Part shown: positions 9,573 through 16,338 of the stretch, piece after piece
Position numbering within the stretch: position 1 is the stretch's first letter
Layout of the letters: every line of letters starts with the position of its first letter
Source of the DNA: Thermodesulfovibrio thiophilus DSM 17215
Lineage (GTDB): Bacteria; Nitrospirota; Thermodesulfovibrionia; Thermodesulfovibrionales; Thermodesulfovibrionaceae
Direction of reading: 5' to 3'
Length of the DNA stretch: 64,000 nucleotides
Assembly: GCF_000423865.1 (NCBI RefSeq)
Contig: NZ_AUIU01000014.1
Coordinates: forward strand, 62,001 to 126,000
Program-made: the position numbers and the translations under genes
Notes under the pieces: generated by a model
What the model was told of the DNA's origin: nothing
Databases searched by the model: none
The model's input: only the letters and a program-made list of their open reading frames with translations

Positions 9573-12078
9573 AATACAGGATAATATAATAATAAAAGGA
9601 GCCAGACAGCATAATCTTAAAAATATTAATCTGACTCTCCCACGAAATAAAATAATTGTTATTACAGGACCTTCAGGTTCTGGCAAATCATCTCTTGCCA
9701 TTGATACGATATTTGCAGAAGCACACAGAAGATATCTTCAAAGTCTTCCAATAGAATCAAGAACTATATTTGAACAGTTTCAAAAACCTGATATTGATTT
9801 TATTGATGGGCTTTCTCCTGCAATATCTGTTGACCAGAAAACAATTTCCAAAAGTCCTCGTTCAACCGTAGGAACAATCACTGAAATTTATGATTATTTG
9901 AGACTTCTGTATGCAAAAATTGGAGTATCTTATTGCCCAAAATGTGGTAGGGAATTAATTTCTCAGGATATTAACAAAATGACTGCTTCTTTAATGAATC
10001 TTCCTGTAGGAAGCAGAATTCAAATTCTCGCTTCGGTTGTAATTGAAAAAAAAGGTGAACATAAAGAAATCATTGAACGAGCAAAAGCTGAAGGATTTAT
10101 ACGAGCAAGAATCGATGGACAGATTGTTGAATTAACTCAGGATATTTCATTAAAAAAACACGCAAGACACACAATAGAGTTTGTTGTTGACAGAATAGTT
10201 GTGAAAGAAAAATATAAAAATCAAATTAAAAGAGCATTGGAACTTGCTATGAGATATACAAATACAGTAGTGATTAACATCGTTGATGATAATAAAGATA
10301 TAATTTTTAGTAGTTTACTTGCATGTCCCACATGCGGTATAAGCTTACCTGTAATTGATCCAAGGCTTTTTTCTTTTAATAGCAAATATGGTGCATGTCC
10401 CAGATGTAGAGGACTTGGATATGAAAATATTGAAGACAATGAAGAAGATATAGATATGTTAAATTTAATTTCATGTAAACTATGCAACGGCAAGAGACTA
10501 AGGCAGGAAGCTCTGGCAGTAAAAATAGGTGGTAAAAATATTGTTGAAGTATCAGAAAATTCTCTAGATGAATTAAAAGAATTTCTTTCTCAATTGAAAT
10601 TTACATCTTATGAAGCCTCGATTGCTGAAAGAATTCTCAAGGAAATCTTTATAAAACTCGAATTTTTACAGAGAATTGGTGTTGGTTACTTAAGCTTAAA
10701 TAGACCCTCCTTCAGTCTTTCTGGTGGAGAAGCCCAGAGAATAAGGCTGGCAACACAACTTGGTTCACATTTAAGCGGCGTTCTTTATGTTCTTGATGAA
10801 CCAAGTATAGGACTTCACCCAAGAGATTGCTTGAAACTCATAGAAAGCATGAAAGAGCTATCCAAGAGAAACAATACATTAATTGTTGTTGAACATGATG
10901 AAAATACTATACTACATGCGGACCTTATCGTTGAACTTGGTCCAGGAGGTGGTAAAGAAGGTGGCTATTTAATCACAACATCCTCATCAAAACAACTTTT
11001 AAAAGATAAAAAATCAATTACAGCAAAATACCTGAAAGCAGAGGAAGGGATTGAGATTCCTGTAGAAAGAAGAAAGCCAAAAGAGTTTATAAAAATTATT
11101 GGCGCAGCAGCTTATAATCTCAAAAATATTGATGTCGAAATTCCTCTTGGAGTGTTCGTATGTGTTACAGGAGTTGCTGGTTCAGGTAAAAGCACATTAA
11201 TATTTGAAATTCTGTATAAGGCACTTGCAAAAAAACTCTATACAGCATCTGTAATTCCGGGAAAACATAAATCAATTGAAGGCATTGAGCAGATAGATAA
11301 AGTTGTCTGCATCGACCAATCCCCAATTGGTAGAACATCTCGCTCAACTCCTGCAACCTATACTCAGATTATGACTGAGATAAGAGAACTCTTTTCAATG
11401 CTTCCAGATGCAAAAGTTCGCGGATACACAAAATCAAGATTTAGTTTTAATCTTTCAGGTGGTCGTTGCGAATCCTGTCAAGGAGATGGGATGAAAAAAA
11501 TAAAAATGCATCTGCTTCCCGATGTATATGTTTTGTGTGATAACTGCAAAGGAAAACGATATAATGATGAAACCCTTCAGATTAACTACAGAGGAAAAAA
11601 CATCAGTGATATACTTGAGATGACAGTTTCAGAGGCATTAGAATTTTTTTCAGTTGTTCCAAAACTCAGGCAGAAACTTCAAATTATGCAGGATATAGGA
11701 CTGGGATATATAACATTGGGACAGCCTGCAACTACCCTTTCTGGTGGAGAAGCCCAGAGAGTTAAACTATCCAAGGAGTTAAGCAAAAAACCAACAGGTA
11801 AAACCCTCTACATTCTTGATGAACCAACAACTGGATTGCATATGTTTGATATAGAAAGGTTGCTTAAAATACTTCAAAAACTTGTCGATTTAGGCAACAC
11901 TGTAATTGTGATTGAACACGATCTGGATATTATAAAATGTGCAGACTACATAATTGACCTCGGTCCAGAAGGTGGAACGCAAGGAGGTTATATTATTGCC
12001 AAAGGAACTCCTGAAGAGATAGCCTTAAATCAAAAATCATACACAGGAAAATTTTTGCGAAAAAAATTAAAATTATGA
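9565..12078 (+). CDS. uvrA: Excinuclease ABC subunit A, short form lacking the insertion domain
   Basis: UvrA is the damage-sensing ATPase of nucleotide excision repair. Both ABC modules are complete: Walker A GPSGSGKSS and GVAGSGKST, signatures FSLSGGEAQR and TLSGGEAQR, Walker B VLDEPSIGLH and ILDEPTTGLH. The UvrB-binding region (about residues 125-255) and the zinc-finger cysteine pairs CPTC/CPRC and CESC/CDNC are present. The protein has 837 residues instead of about 940: the roughly 110-residue insertion domain that normally follows GACPRCRGLG is replaced by about 25 residues before CKLCNGKRLR. It could be a paralogue of a full-length UvrA encoded elsewhere. Confidence 0.92.
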   Translation: MNRIQDNIIIKGARQHNLKNINLTLPRNKIIVITGPSGSGKSSLAIDTIFAEAHRRYLQSLPIESRTIFEQFQKPDIDFIDGLSPAISVDQKTISKSPRSTVGTITEIYDYLRLLYAKIGVSYCPKCGRELISQDINKMTASLMNLPVGSRIQILASVVIEKKGEHKEIIERAKAEGFIRARIDGQIVELTQDISLKKHARHTIEFVVDRIVVKEKYKNQIKRALELAMRYTNTVVINIVDDNKDIIFSSLLACPTCGISLPVIDPRLFSFNSKYGACPRCRGLGYENIEDNEEDIDMLNLISCKLCNGKRLRQEALAVKIGGKNIVEVSENSLDELKEFLSQLKFTSYEASIAERILKEIFIKLEFLQRIGVGYLSLNRPSFSLSGGEAQRIRLATQLGSHLSGVLYVLDEPSIGLHPRDCLKLIESMKELSKRNNTLIVVEHDENTILHADLIVELGPGGGKEGGYLITTSSSKQLLKDKKSITAKYLKAEEGIEIPVERRKPKEFIKIIGAAAYNLKNIDVEIPLGVFVCVTGVAGSGKSTLIFEILYKALAKKLYTASVIPGKHKSIEGIEQIDKVVCIDQSPIGRTSRSTPATYTQIMTEIRELFSMLPDAKVRGYTKSRFSFNLSGGRCESCQGDGMKKIKMHLLPDVYVLCDNCKGKRYNDETLQINYRGKNISDILEMTVSEALEFFSVVPKLRQKLQIMQDIGLGYITLGQPATTLSGGEAQRVKLSKELSKKPTGKTLYILDEPTTGLHMFDIERLLKILQKLVDLGNTVIVIEHDLDIIKCADYIIDLGPEGGTQGGYIIAKGTPEEIALNQKSYTGKFLRKKLKL

Positions 12079-13010
12079 GTATCTCCATCACAATTCATCA
12101 ATACGATAAAGGCAAAAGACTGGATATTTGTTTATCAGAACAATTAAAAATTACAAGAGCAAAAGCTCAAGAATTAATTGAAAAAGAGTTTGTTAAAGTA
12201 AATGGCGTATCAAAATCAAAGAGTTATAAATTAAAACTTAATGATTTAGTTGAAGTTATTGATGTACTCTATCAATCCGTTTCTGAACAGGAAAAATTGA
12301 TTCCCCAGAATATACCAATTAATATAATTTATAAAGATGACTACCTCGTTGTCCTGTCAAAGCCTGCTGGAATGGTCGTTTATCCCTGTCCTGGACATAA
12401 AGATGGTAGTCTGATGAATGCATTAGCATATCATATTAGCAAACTTGCAAGCGTTGGGGGTCCTTTGAGACCAGGAGTTGTGCACAGGCTAGATAAGGAT
12501 ACTTCTGGAATTATGGTAGTTGCATTAAACGATAAAGCCTATTACAAACTGATGGAGATTTTTAAAAAGAGAGAAGTAAAAAAAGAATATATCGCATTAG
12601 TTTATGGAGAGCTTAACGGTTCAGGGGAAATAGTAACACCAATTGGAAGAGCTATTCATGACAGAAAAAAAATGTCAATAAAATCAAAAAAAGCAAAAGA
12701 AGCTCAAACCAACTGGGAAGTACTAAAAAGCTTTAAAAATTATACTCTTGTTAAAACAAGAATAATCACCGGTAGAACTCATCAGATAAGGGTTCATTTC
12801 TCATCAATTGGACATCCGATTTTAGGCGATAAAACTTATGGAAAGAAAACATACTTAGAGCTTGGCAGACAAAAAATATTTATTCCAAGACAGATGCTTC
12901 ATGCCCAGAGTATTGAATTCATTCATCCTGTAAAAGGTGATCTTCTCCAATTCGAAGATCCATTGCCAGAAGATATGAATGAAATTATTAAAATTTTATC
13001 TTCTGCATGA
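12075..13010 (+). CDS. RluD-family 23S rRNA pseudouridine synthase
   Basis: The 311-residue protein has an N-terminal S4 RNA-binding domain (about residues 10-65) and a RluA/RluD catalytic domain with HRLDKDTSG, whose aspartate is the nucleophile. Later motifs GRTHQIRVHFSSIGHPILGD and MLHAQSIEFIHP are typical. It isomerises uridines in large-subunit rRNA; RluD (helix 69) is the closest type, but the exact sites cannot be assigned. The ATG overlaps the uvrA stop as ATGA, so it is translationally coupled to uvrA. Confidence 0.9.
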   Translation: MSISITIHQYDKGKRLDICLSEQLKITRAKAQELIEKEFVKVNGVSKSKSYKLKLNDLVEVIDVLYQSVSEQEKLIPQNIPINIIYKDDYLVVLSKPAGMVVYPCPGHKDGSLMNALAYHISKLASVGGPLRPGVVHRLDKDTSGIMVVALNDKAYYKLMEIFKKREVKKEYIALVYGELNGSGEIVTPIGRAIHDRKKMSIKSKKAKEAQTNWEVLKSFKNYTLVKTRIITGRTHQIRVHFSSIGHPILGDKTYGKKTYLELGRQKIFIPRQMLHAQSIEFIHPVKGDLLQFEDPLPEDMNEIIKILSSA

Positions 13011-13017
13011 GGTGAGT

Positions 13018-13023
13018 TATAAT
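13018..13023 (+). promoter_or_regulatory. -10 box of a probable leaderless promoter
   Basis: A consensus TATAAT ends five bases before the ATG at 13029. GAGGTGAG at 13010-13016 is SD-like but twelve bases away, so ordinary initiation from a read-through transcript is also possible. Confidence 0.5.
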
Positions 13024-13028
13024 TTAAA

Positions 13029-13841
13029 ATGATTGAGAATTTGATGTTATTTTCGTCGCCTGTTCAGGCTTTGTTTGCAGGGATTTTTACATGGTTTTTA
13101 ACCGCTGTCGGAGCATCAATGGTTTTATTTGTAAAGCATGTTAACAGAAAACTTCTTGATACTGTGCTTGGTTTTGCAGCAGGCGTTATGATTGCTGCAA
13201 GTTTCTGGTCTCTTCTTGAACCAGCAATTGAGATGAGTCAAAAATTAAGTATTCCTTCATGGATTCCGCCTGCTTCAGGTTTTGTTATGGGTGCTGTTTT
13301 TTTGAGAATCATTGATATGATACTACCACATCTTCATCTTCAGTCTCCTATTAGTGAGGCCGAAGGATTGAAAACATCTTTTAGAAGAAGCACTCTTCTT
13401 GTTTTAGCCGTTACATTACACAATATTCCAGAAGGACTTGCAGTGGGTGTTTCTTTTGGCGCTCATGGAATTGACCCAGGTTCTGTCAACCTTCTTTCAT
13501 CTGTTATTCTTGCATTTGGAATAGGAATTCAAAACATTCCAGAAGGTTTTGCAATATCAATGCCTCTAAGAAGTGAAGGATTTTCTAAAAATAAAAGCTT
13601 TATGTTTGGACAGTTTTCAGGATTTGTTGAGCCTGTATTTGCAGTAATTGGAGCCCTACTTGTTGAATTAATGCAAACCTTGCTTCCATACGCCTTAGGA
13701 TTTGCTGCAGGTGCAATGATTTTTGTTACTGTTGAGGAGTTGATTCCTGAATCTCAGAGGAATGGGCATTCAGATTTTGCAACAGCAGGGCTTATTATAG
13801 GATTTACAATTATGATGATTCTTGATGTAGCTTTTAAATAG
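13029..13841 (+). CDS. ZIP-family metal transporter
   Basis: This 270-residue inner-membrane protein has about eight hydrophobic helices. The metal-binding motifs of the ZIP family, HNIPEGLAVGVSFG in helix 4 and QNIPEGFAISMPL in helix 5, are intact. Such proteins import Zn2+, Fe2+ or Mn2+; the closest type is the ZupT/GufA branch. It follows the pseudouridine synthase by 18 bases but has its own consensus -10 box. The metal carried cannot be read from sequence. Confidence 0.9.
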   Translation: MIENLMLFSSPVQALFAGIFTWFLTAVGASMVLFVKHVNRKLLDTVLGFAAGVMIAASFWSLLEPAIEMSQKLSIPSWIPPASGFVMGAVFLRIIDMILPHLHLQSPISEAEGLKTSFRRSTLLVLAVTLHNIPEGLAVGVSFGAHGIDPGSVNLLSSVILAFGIGIQNIPEGFAISMPLRSEGFSKNKSFMFGQFSGFVEPVFAVIGALLVELMQTLLPYALGFAAGAMIFVTVEELIPESQRNGHSDFATAGLIIGFTIMMILDVAFK

Positions 13842-13878
13842 CTTAAAACTTATATTGAAAAATATCAGGAGGCATATT

Positions 13879-14733
13879 ATGAAAATAGGATTTATAGGTC
13901 TTGGAAATCTTGGCAAAGCAATGGTCAAAAGATTAACTTCTGAAGGATCAGACATTACAGTCTGGAATAGAACAATTGAAAAAGCAAAAGATCTGGGATG
14001 TAAAATAGCCTCCAGTCCTGCTGAACTGATATCAAAGGTTGATGTAGTTTTTCTTAATCTTTTAGATAGCAATGCTGTAATGGATGTTATAAGTGGTAAA
14101 AATGGCCTGGTATATGGTGAATGTACTGGTAAAATAGTTGTGGATACAACTACAAATCACTTTGAAAGAGTTTTAGAGTTTTACAATATAATGGAAAATA
14201 AAAATGCATATTATCTTGAATGTCCTGTTTTAGGTAGTGTAATTCCAGCATTGCAAGGACTTCTAACTATAGTCGTAAGTGGCAAAAAAGAAGTCTTTGA
14301 AACGGTTAAACCTCAGCTTGAAAAAATAGGTAAAAATATATTTTATTTAGGGACTCAAGGGCTTTCAACAAAGATGAAGCTTGTAAACAATCTTGTTCTC
14401 GGTTCATTTATGGCAACTCTGGCTGAAGCAATAGCCCTTGCTGAGTCATCAGGTATTGATAAAGACAATGTAATTGAGATTCTTCTTGCAGGTGCCGGTA
14501 ATTCAATGATTCTTAATACAAAAAAACAAAAACTTACTACAAAAGACTTTTCAGCACATTTCTCAACAGAACTTATTCATAAAGATTTACACTATCTTCA
14601 AGACCTCTCTCGCTCACTAAAAAAACCTCTGTTTACAGGCAGTATTATCAAAGAACTATACGCTCTTGCTATTTCGAAAAACTATGGGCATGAAGATTTT
14701 TCAAGTATTTATAAAATTTTCAAAGATCTTTAA
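13879..14733 (+). CDS. Beta-hydroxyacid dehydrogenase family NAD(P)-dependent oxidoreductase
   Basis: The 284-residue protein starts at the ATG at 13879, preceded by AGGAGG with six bases between; an in-frame TTG at 13855 is less likely. It begins MKIGFIGLGNLGKAM (Rossmann dinucleotide motif), then has CPVLGSVIPALQGLLTIVVSG (substrate-binding region) and a helical domain with KLVNNLVLGSFMATLAEAIALAE carrying the catalytic lysine. This is the 3-hydroxyisobutyrate / glyoxylate-succinic semialdehyde reductase family. The natural substrate is not predictable. Confidence 0.85.
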   Translation: MKIGFIGLGNLGKAMVKRLTSEGSDITVWNRTIEKAKDLGCKIASSPAELISKVDVVFLNLLDSNAVMDVISGKNGLVYGECTGKIVVDTTTNHFERVLEFYNIMENKNAYYLECPVLGSVIPALQGLLTIVVSGKKEVFETVKPQLEKIGKNIFYLGTQGLSTKMKLVNNLVLGSFMATLAEAIALAESSGIDKDNVIEILLAGAGNSMILNTKKQKLTTKDFSAHFSTELIHKDLHYLQDLSRSLKKPLFTGSIIKELYALAISKNYGHEDFSSIYKIFKDL

Positions 14734-14746
14734 TTTTAAAAAATGT

Positions 14747-14764
14747 TGTTACAATTCGGTAACA
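14747..14764 (+). promoter_or_regulatory. Palindromic operator 1, candidate enhancer-binding site
   Basis: TGTTAC-N6-GTAACA is a perfect 6+6 inverted repeat about 108 bases upstream of the predicted sigma-54 start. A near copy lies 32 bases further on. Position and pairing fit an upstream activating sequence for a sigma-54 activator. Confidence 0.55.
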
Positions 14765-14778
14765 CAATTTAAAAAAAA

Positions 14779-14796
14779 TGTTAAGATATGGTTACA
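14779..14796 (+). promoter_or_regulatory. Palindromic operator 2, candidate enhancer-binding site
   Basis: TGTTAA-N6-GTTACA has the same arm length and spacer as operator 1, with its centre 32 bases (three helical turns) downstream, so both would lie on the same face of the DNA. It is about 76 bases upstream of the predicted start. Confidence 0.55.
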
Positions 14797-14837
14797 ATTA
14801 AACAGTAAAATTATTTATAAACTCAATTTTTAGAATA

Positions 14838-14853
14838 TGGCACTGATATTGCT
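14838..14853 (+). promoter_or_regulatory. Sigma-54 (RpoN) promoter
   Basis: TGGCAC-N5-TTGCT matches the -24/-12 consensus, with GG (14839-14840) and GC (14851-14852) exactly ten bases apart. Transcription would start near 14864 and run into the IS110 element antisense to its transposase. With the element removed, the promoter would give a 30-base leader with AAAGGAGG ahead of the split-Soret cytochrome gene. Confidence 0.8.
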
Positions 14854-14880
14854 GTTCTTTTTATAGGATTATTTTCTTAA

Positions 14881-14885
14881 AGGAG
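14881..14885. repeat. IS110 junction copy of AGGAG (right end of element)
   Basis: AGGAG is shared by both element-chromosome junctions (the other copy is at 16326-16330). It contains the AG (CT on the transposase strand) that fits the core dinucleotide kept on both sides after IS110 recombination. Because the five bases are shared, the exact crossover point is ambiguous within them. Confidence 0.7.
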
Positions 14886-14906
14886 TCAACTATCAGAAAA
14901 TAGGTG

Positions 14907-16109
14907 TTAAACATGAGCCACCTCTATACTATGACAAGAAGAATGAAATTCAGGACTAAACGAAACACCCTTTCTGCAGAGGGCATGGATAACTCTTATG
15001 AGTTTATTAAGGACTGCTATGATAGCTTTCTTGAAACTTCCAAACTGCTTTTTTTTACGAAGAAAGTATTCCCTGAAGTAAGGGTTCCATTTCACAACAC
15101 CTACAGTCATCTGAAAGAGGATATTCCTCAAATAAGCGCTACCCTGTTTGCATATGCTCATCCTGGCAGTGTACTTACCAGATTGTTTTACAACTGGATC
15201 TGTGCCTGCATACTTTATAATAGACTTAGCATTTGGAAATATTTTTATGTCTCTTACTTCAGCCAGAAACAGTCCTGCAAGCTTCTCAGAGATGCCTTTT
15301 ATGGAAGAAATCAGTTTCAACTGATCATTATCTGTTTTTTGTATTTCATACATAAGCATCTGTTCAAGTTTTTCTATTCTTGGCTCCAGGAAGAAGAGTT
15401 TTTCTATGTAAAGGACAAGAGATTGTGCATAGTAGGGATCTTCAATGCCAATAGAAGTTTTTGCAGTACTGATGAGTTCATCTGGAGCAAAGGAAACTTT
15501 TCTGCCTCTTACTATAGAGTTATTGATTATTTTAGCTATCTCATTTGGTTTAGCCTTACTAAGAGTCTTAGCACATGGGTATTTAAGGAGAATATGAAGG
15601 AAGGTGTGGGAGTAAATATTAAAGGATTTTTCAGCCTCAGGGAAAAGGACACTGAGGGAGTATTTAATCTGAGTTTTGGCTTCAGCGAGTTCTTTTTTAA
15701 GTTTCTGGATAAGTCTTGCAAGACTTCTAAGATTAGACTCATCAGGAGAGGATGTAAGGAATTGAGGGTTAGAGATGGCAAAGAGGGCGATAATTTTAGC
15801 ATCTTTTTTGTCACACTTAGAGGGGTTGTTTGCAGAGATGAACTCAAAGAATCTGTGAGTTATTTTAGGATTGAGGATAAAAGTCTGGATACTGTTACTA
15901 AGAAGGAAGCAGTAAAGAGGGAGATGATATCTCCCAGAGGACTCCATTACTACAACAGGATTAGAGAGAGTGTTCAGAATACTGAGAAGTTGAGAGAATC
16001 CATCAGAGGACATAGGAAGCTGTCCAGAGTGAATGGTTTCAGCTTTTTCGTTAATGGCGCAGAAATGAAAGTCATCCTTAGAAATATCAATACCTACATA
16101 GTTTTGCAT
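14907..16109 (-). CDS. IS110-family transposase (DEDD recombinase)
   Basis: The 400-residue protein has an N-terminal RuvC-like domain with acidic residues D8 (GIDISKD), E56 (VMESSGRY), D100 and D103 (CDKKDAK). A central helical segment of about 130 residues is followed by the C-terminal Transposase_20 domain (SIKGISEKLAGLFLAEV, then KQSGKY...CKQGSAYLRN), in which S310 is the likely serine nucleophile. All catalytic positions are present, so it looks active. The ATG has GGAGG at 16117-16121. IS110 recombinases use an element-encoded bridge RNA to choose target and donor DNA. Confidence 0.93.
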   Translation of the reverse strand: MQNYVGIDISKDDFHFCAINEKAETIHSGQLPMSSDGFSQLLSILNTLSNPVVVMESSGRYHLPLYCFLLSNSIQTFILNPKITHRFFEFISANNPSKCDKKDAKIIALFAISNPQFLTSSPDESNLRSLARLIQKLKKELAEAKTQIKYSLSVLFPEAEKSFNIYSHTFLHILLKYPCAKTLSKAKPNEIAKIINNSIVRGRKVSFAPDELISTAKTSIGIEDPYYAQSLVLYIEKLFFLEPRIEKLEQMLMYEIQKTDNDQLKLISSIKGISEKLAGLFLAEVRDIKIFPNAKSIIKYAGTDPVVKQSGKYTARMSICKQGSAYLRNILFQMTVGVVKWNPYFREYFLRKKKQFGSFKKAIIAVLNKLIRVIHALCRKGVSFSPEFHSSCHSIEVAHV

Positions 16110-16140
16110 GTTGCTACCTCCTTAAAAGGTATTGAAAAGT

Positions 16141-16298
16141 TGTCCCTCACAGCATCCTCCCCTGTAGCAGGGGCTTTTGTAGCCCAACCAACTTATTGGA
16201 AGTTGAGGGACAGAGGGACATACTCCTTTGGAGGCTCACAGGCCTATAAACAATGGAGTCCTTATCCCTCTTTATTTTATAAAACTCATATCTCATTG
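16141..16298 (-). ncRNA. Candidate IS110 bridge RNA
   Basis: On the transposase strand two abutting stem-loops precede the gene. Loop 1 is closed by AGAGGGA/TCCCTCT (16265-16271 with 16212-16218), has an inner ACTCC/GGAGT stem (16255-16259 with 16222-16226) and a small AGGC/GCCT hairpin. Loop 2 is closed by a perfect 9-bp stem TGTCCCTCA/TGAGGGACA (16204-16212 with 16141-16149) and contains three small hairpins. Loop 1 holds segments matching the target DNA and loop 2 segments matching the element ends, as in IS621-type bridge RNAs. The 5' end is set by a predicted promoter and is uncertain by about ten bases. Confidence 0.7.
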
Positions 16299-16306
16299 AG
16301 AGATAT
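16288..16306 (-). other. Stem-loop near the bridge RNA 5' end
   Basis: ATATCTC and GAGATAT form a perfect 7-bp inverted repeat with a five-base loop. It overlaps the predicted -10 box, so it may be either a 5' stem-loop of the RNA (if transcription starts earlier than predicted) or a DNA element. Confidence 0.5.
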
Positions 16307-16325
16307 TTTAAACTAAATTTATTGC

Positions 16326-16330
16326 AGGAG
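16326..16330. repeat. IS110 junction copy of AGGAG (left end of element)
   Basis: This is the second copy of the junction pentamer. Together with GCC that follows, it still supplies a Shine-Dalgarno sequence (GGAGG) for the gene at 16339, so insertion kept the ribosome-binding site. Confidence 0.7.
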
Positions 16331-16338
16331 GCCAATCT

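Larger units (their letters stand above)
14886..16330 (-). mobile_element. IS110-family insertion sequence, about 1445 bp
   Basis: The element holds one transposase gene on the minus strand, a long structured left end (16110-16330) and a short right end (14886-14906). Its boundaries are deduced from the shared AGGAG and from the fact that deleting one copy restores a continuous promoter, Shine-Dalgarno and start codon for the downstream gene. No terminal inverted repeats are seen, as expected for IS110. The long non-coding region precedes the transposase, which is the IS110 rather than the IS1111 layout. Confidence 0.85.

Noticed and set aside
16288-16306. ATATCTC/GAGATAT inverted repeat as a terminal repeat of the insertion sequence.
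   Set aside because: There is no matching copy at the other end and IS110 elements lack terminal inverted repeats; it is better read as a local hairpin.
14904-16316. A 470-codon open frame on the plus strand across the IS110 element.
   Set aside because: It is exactly antisense to an intact IS110 transposase with all catalytic residues, and its translation shows no recognisable domain. It is a shadow frame.
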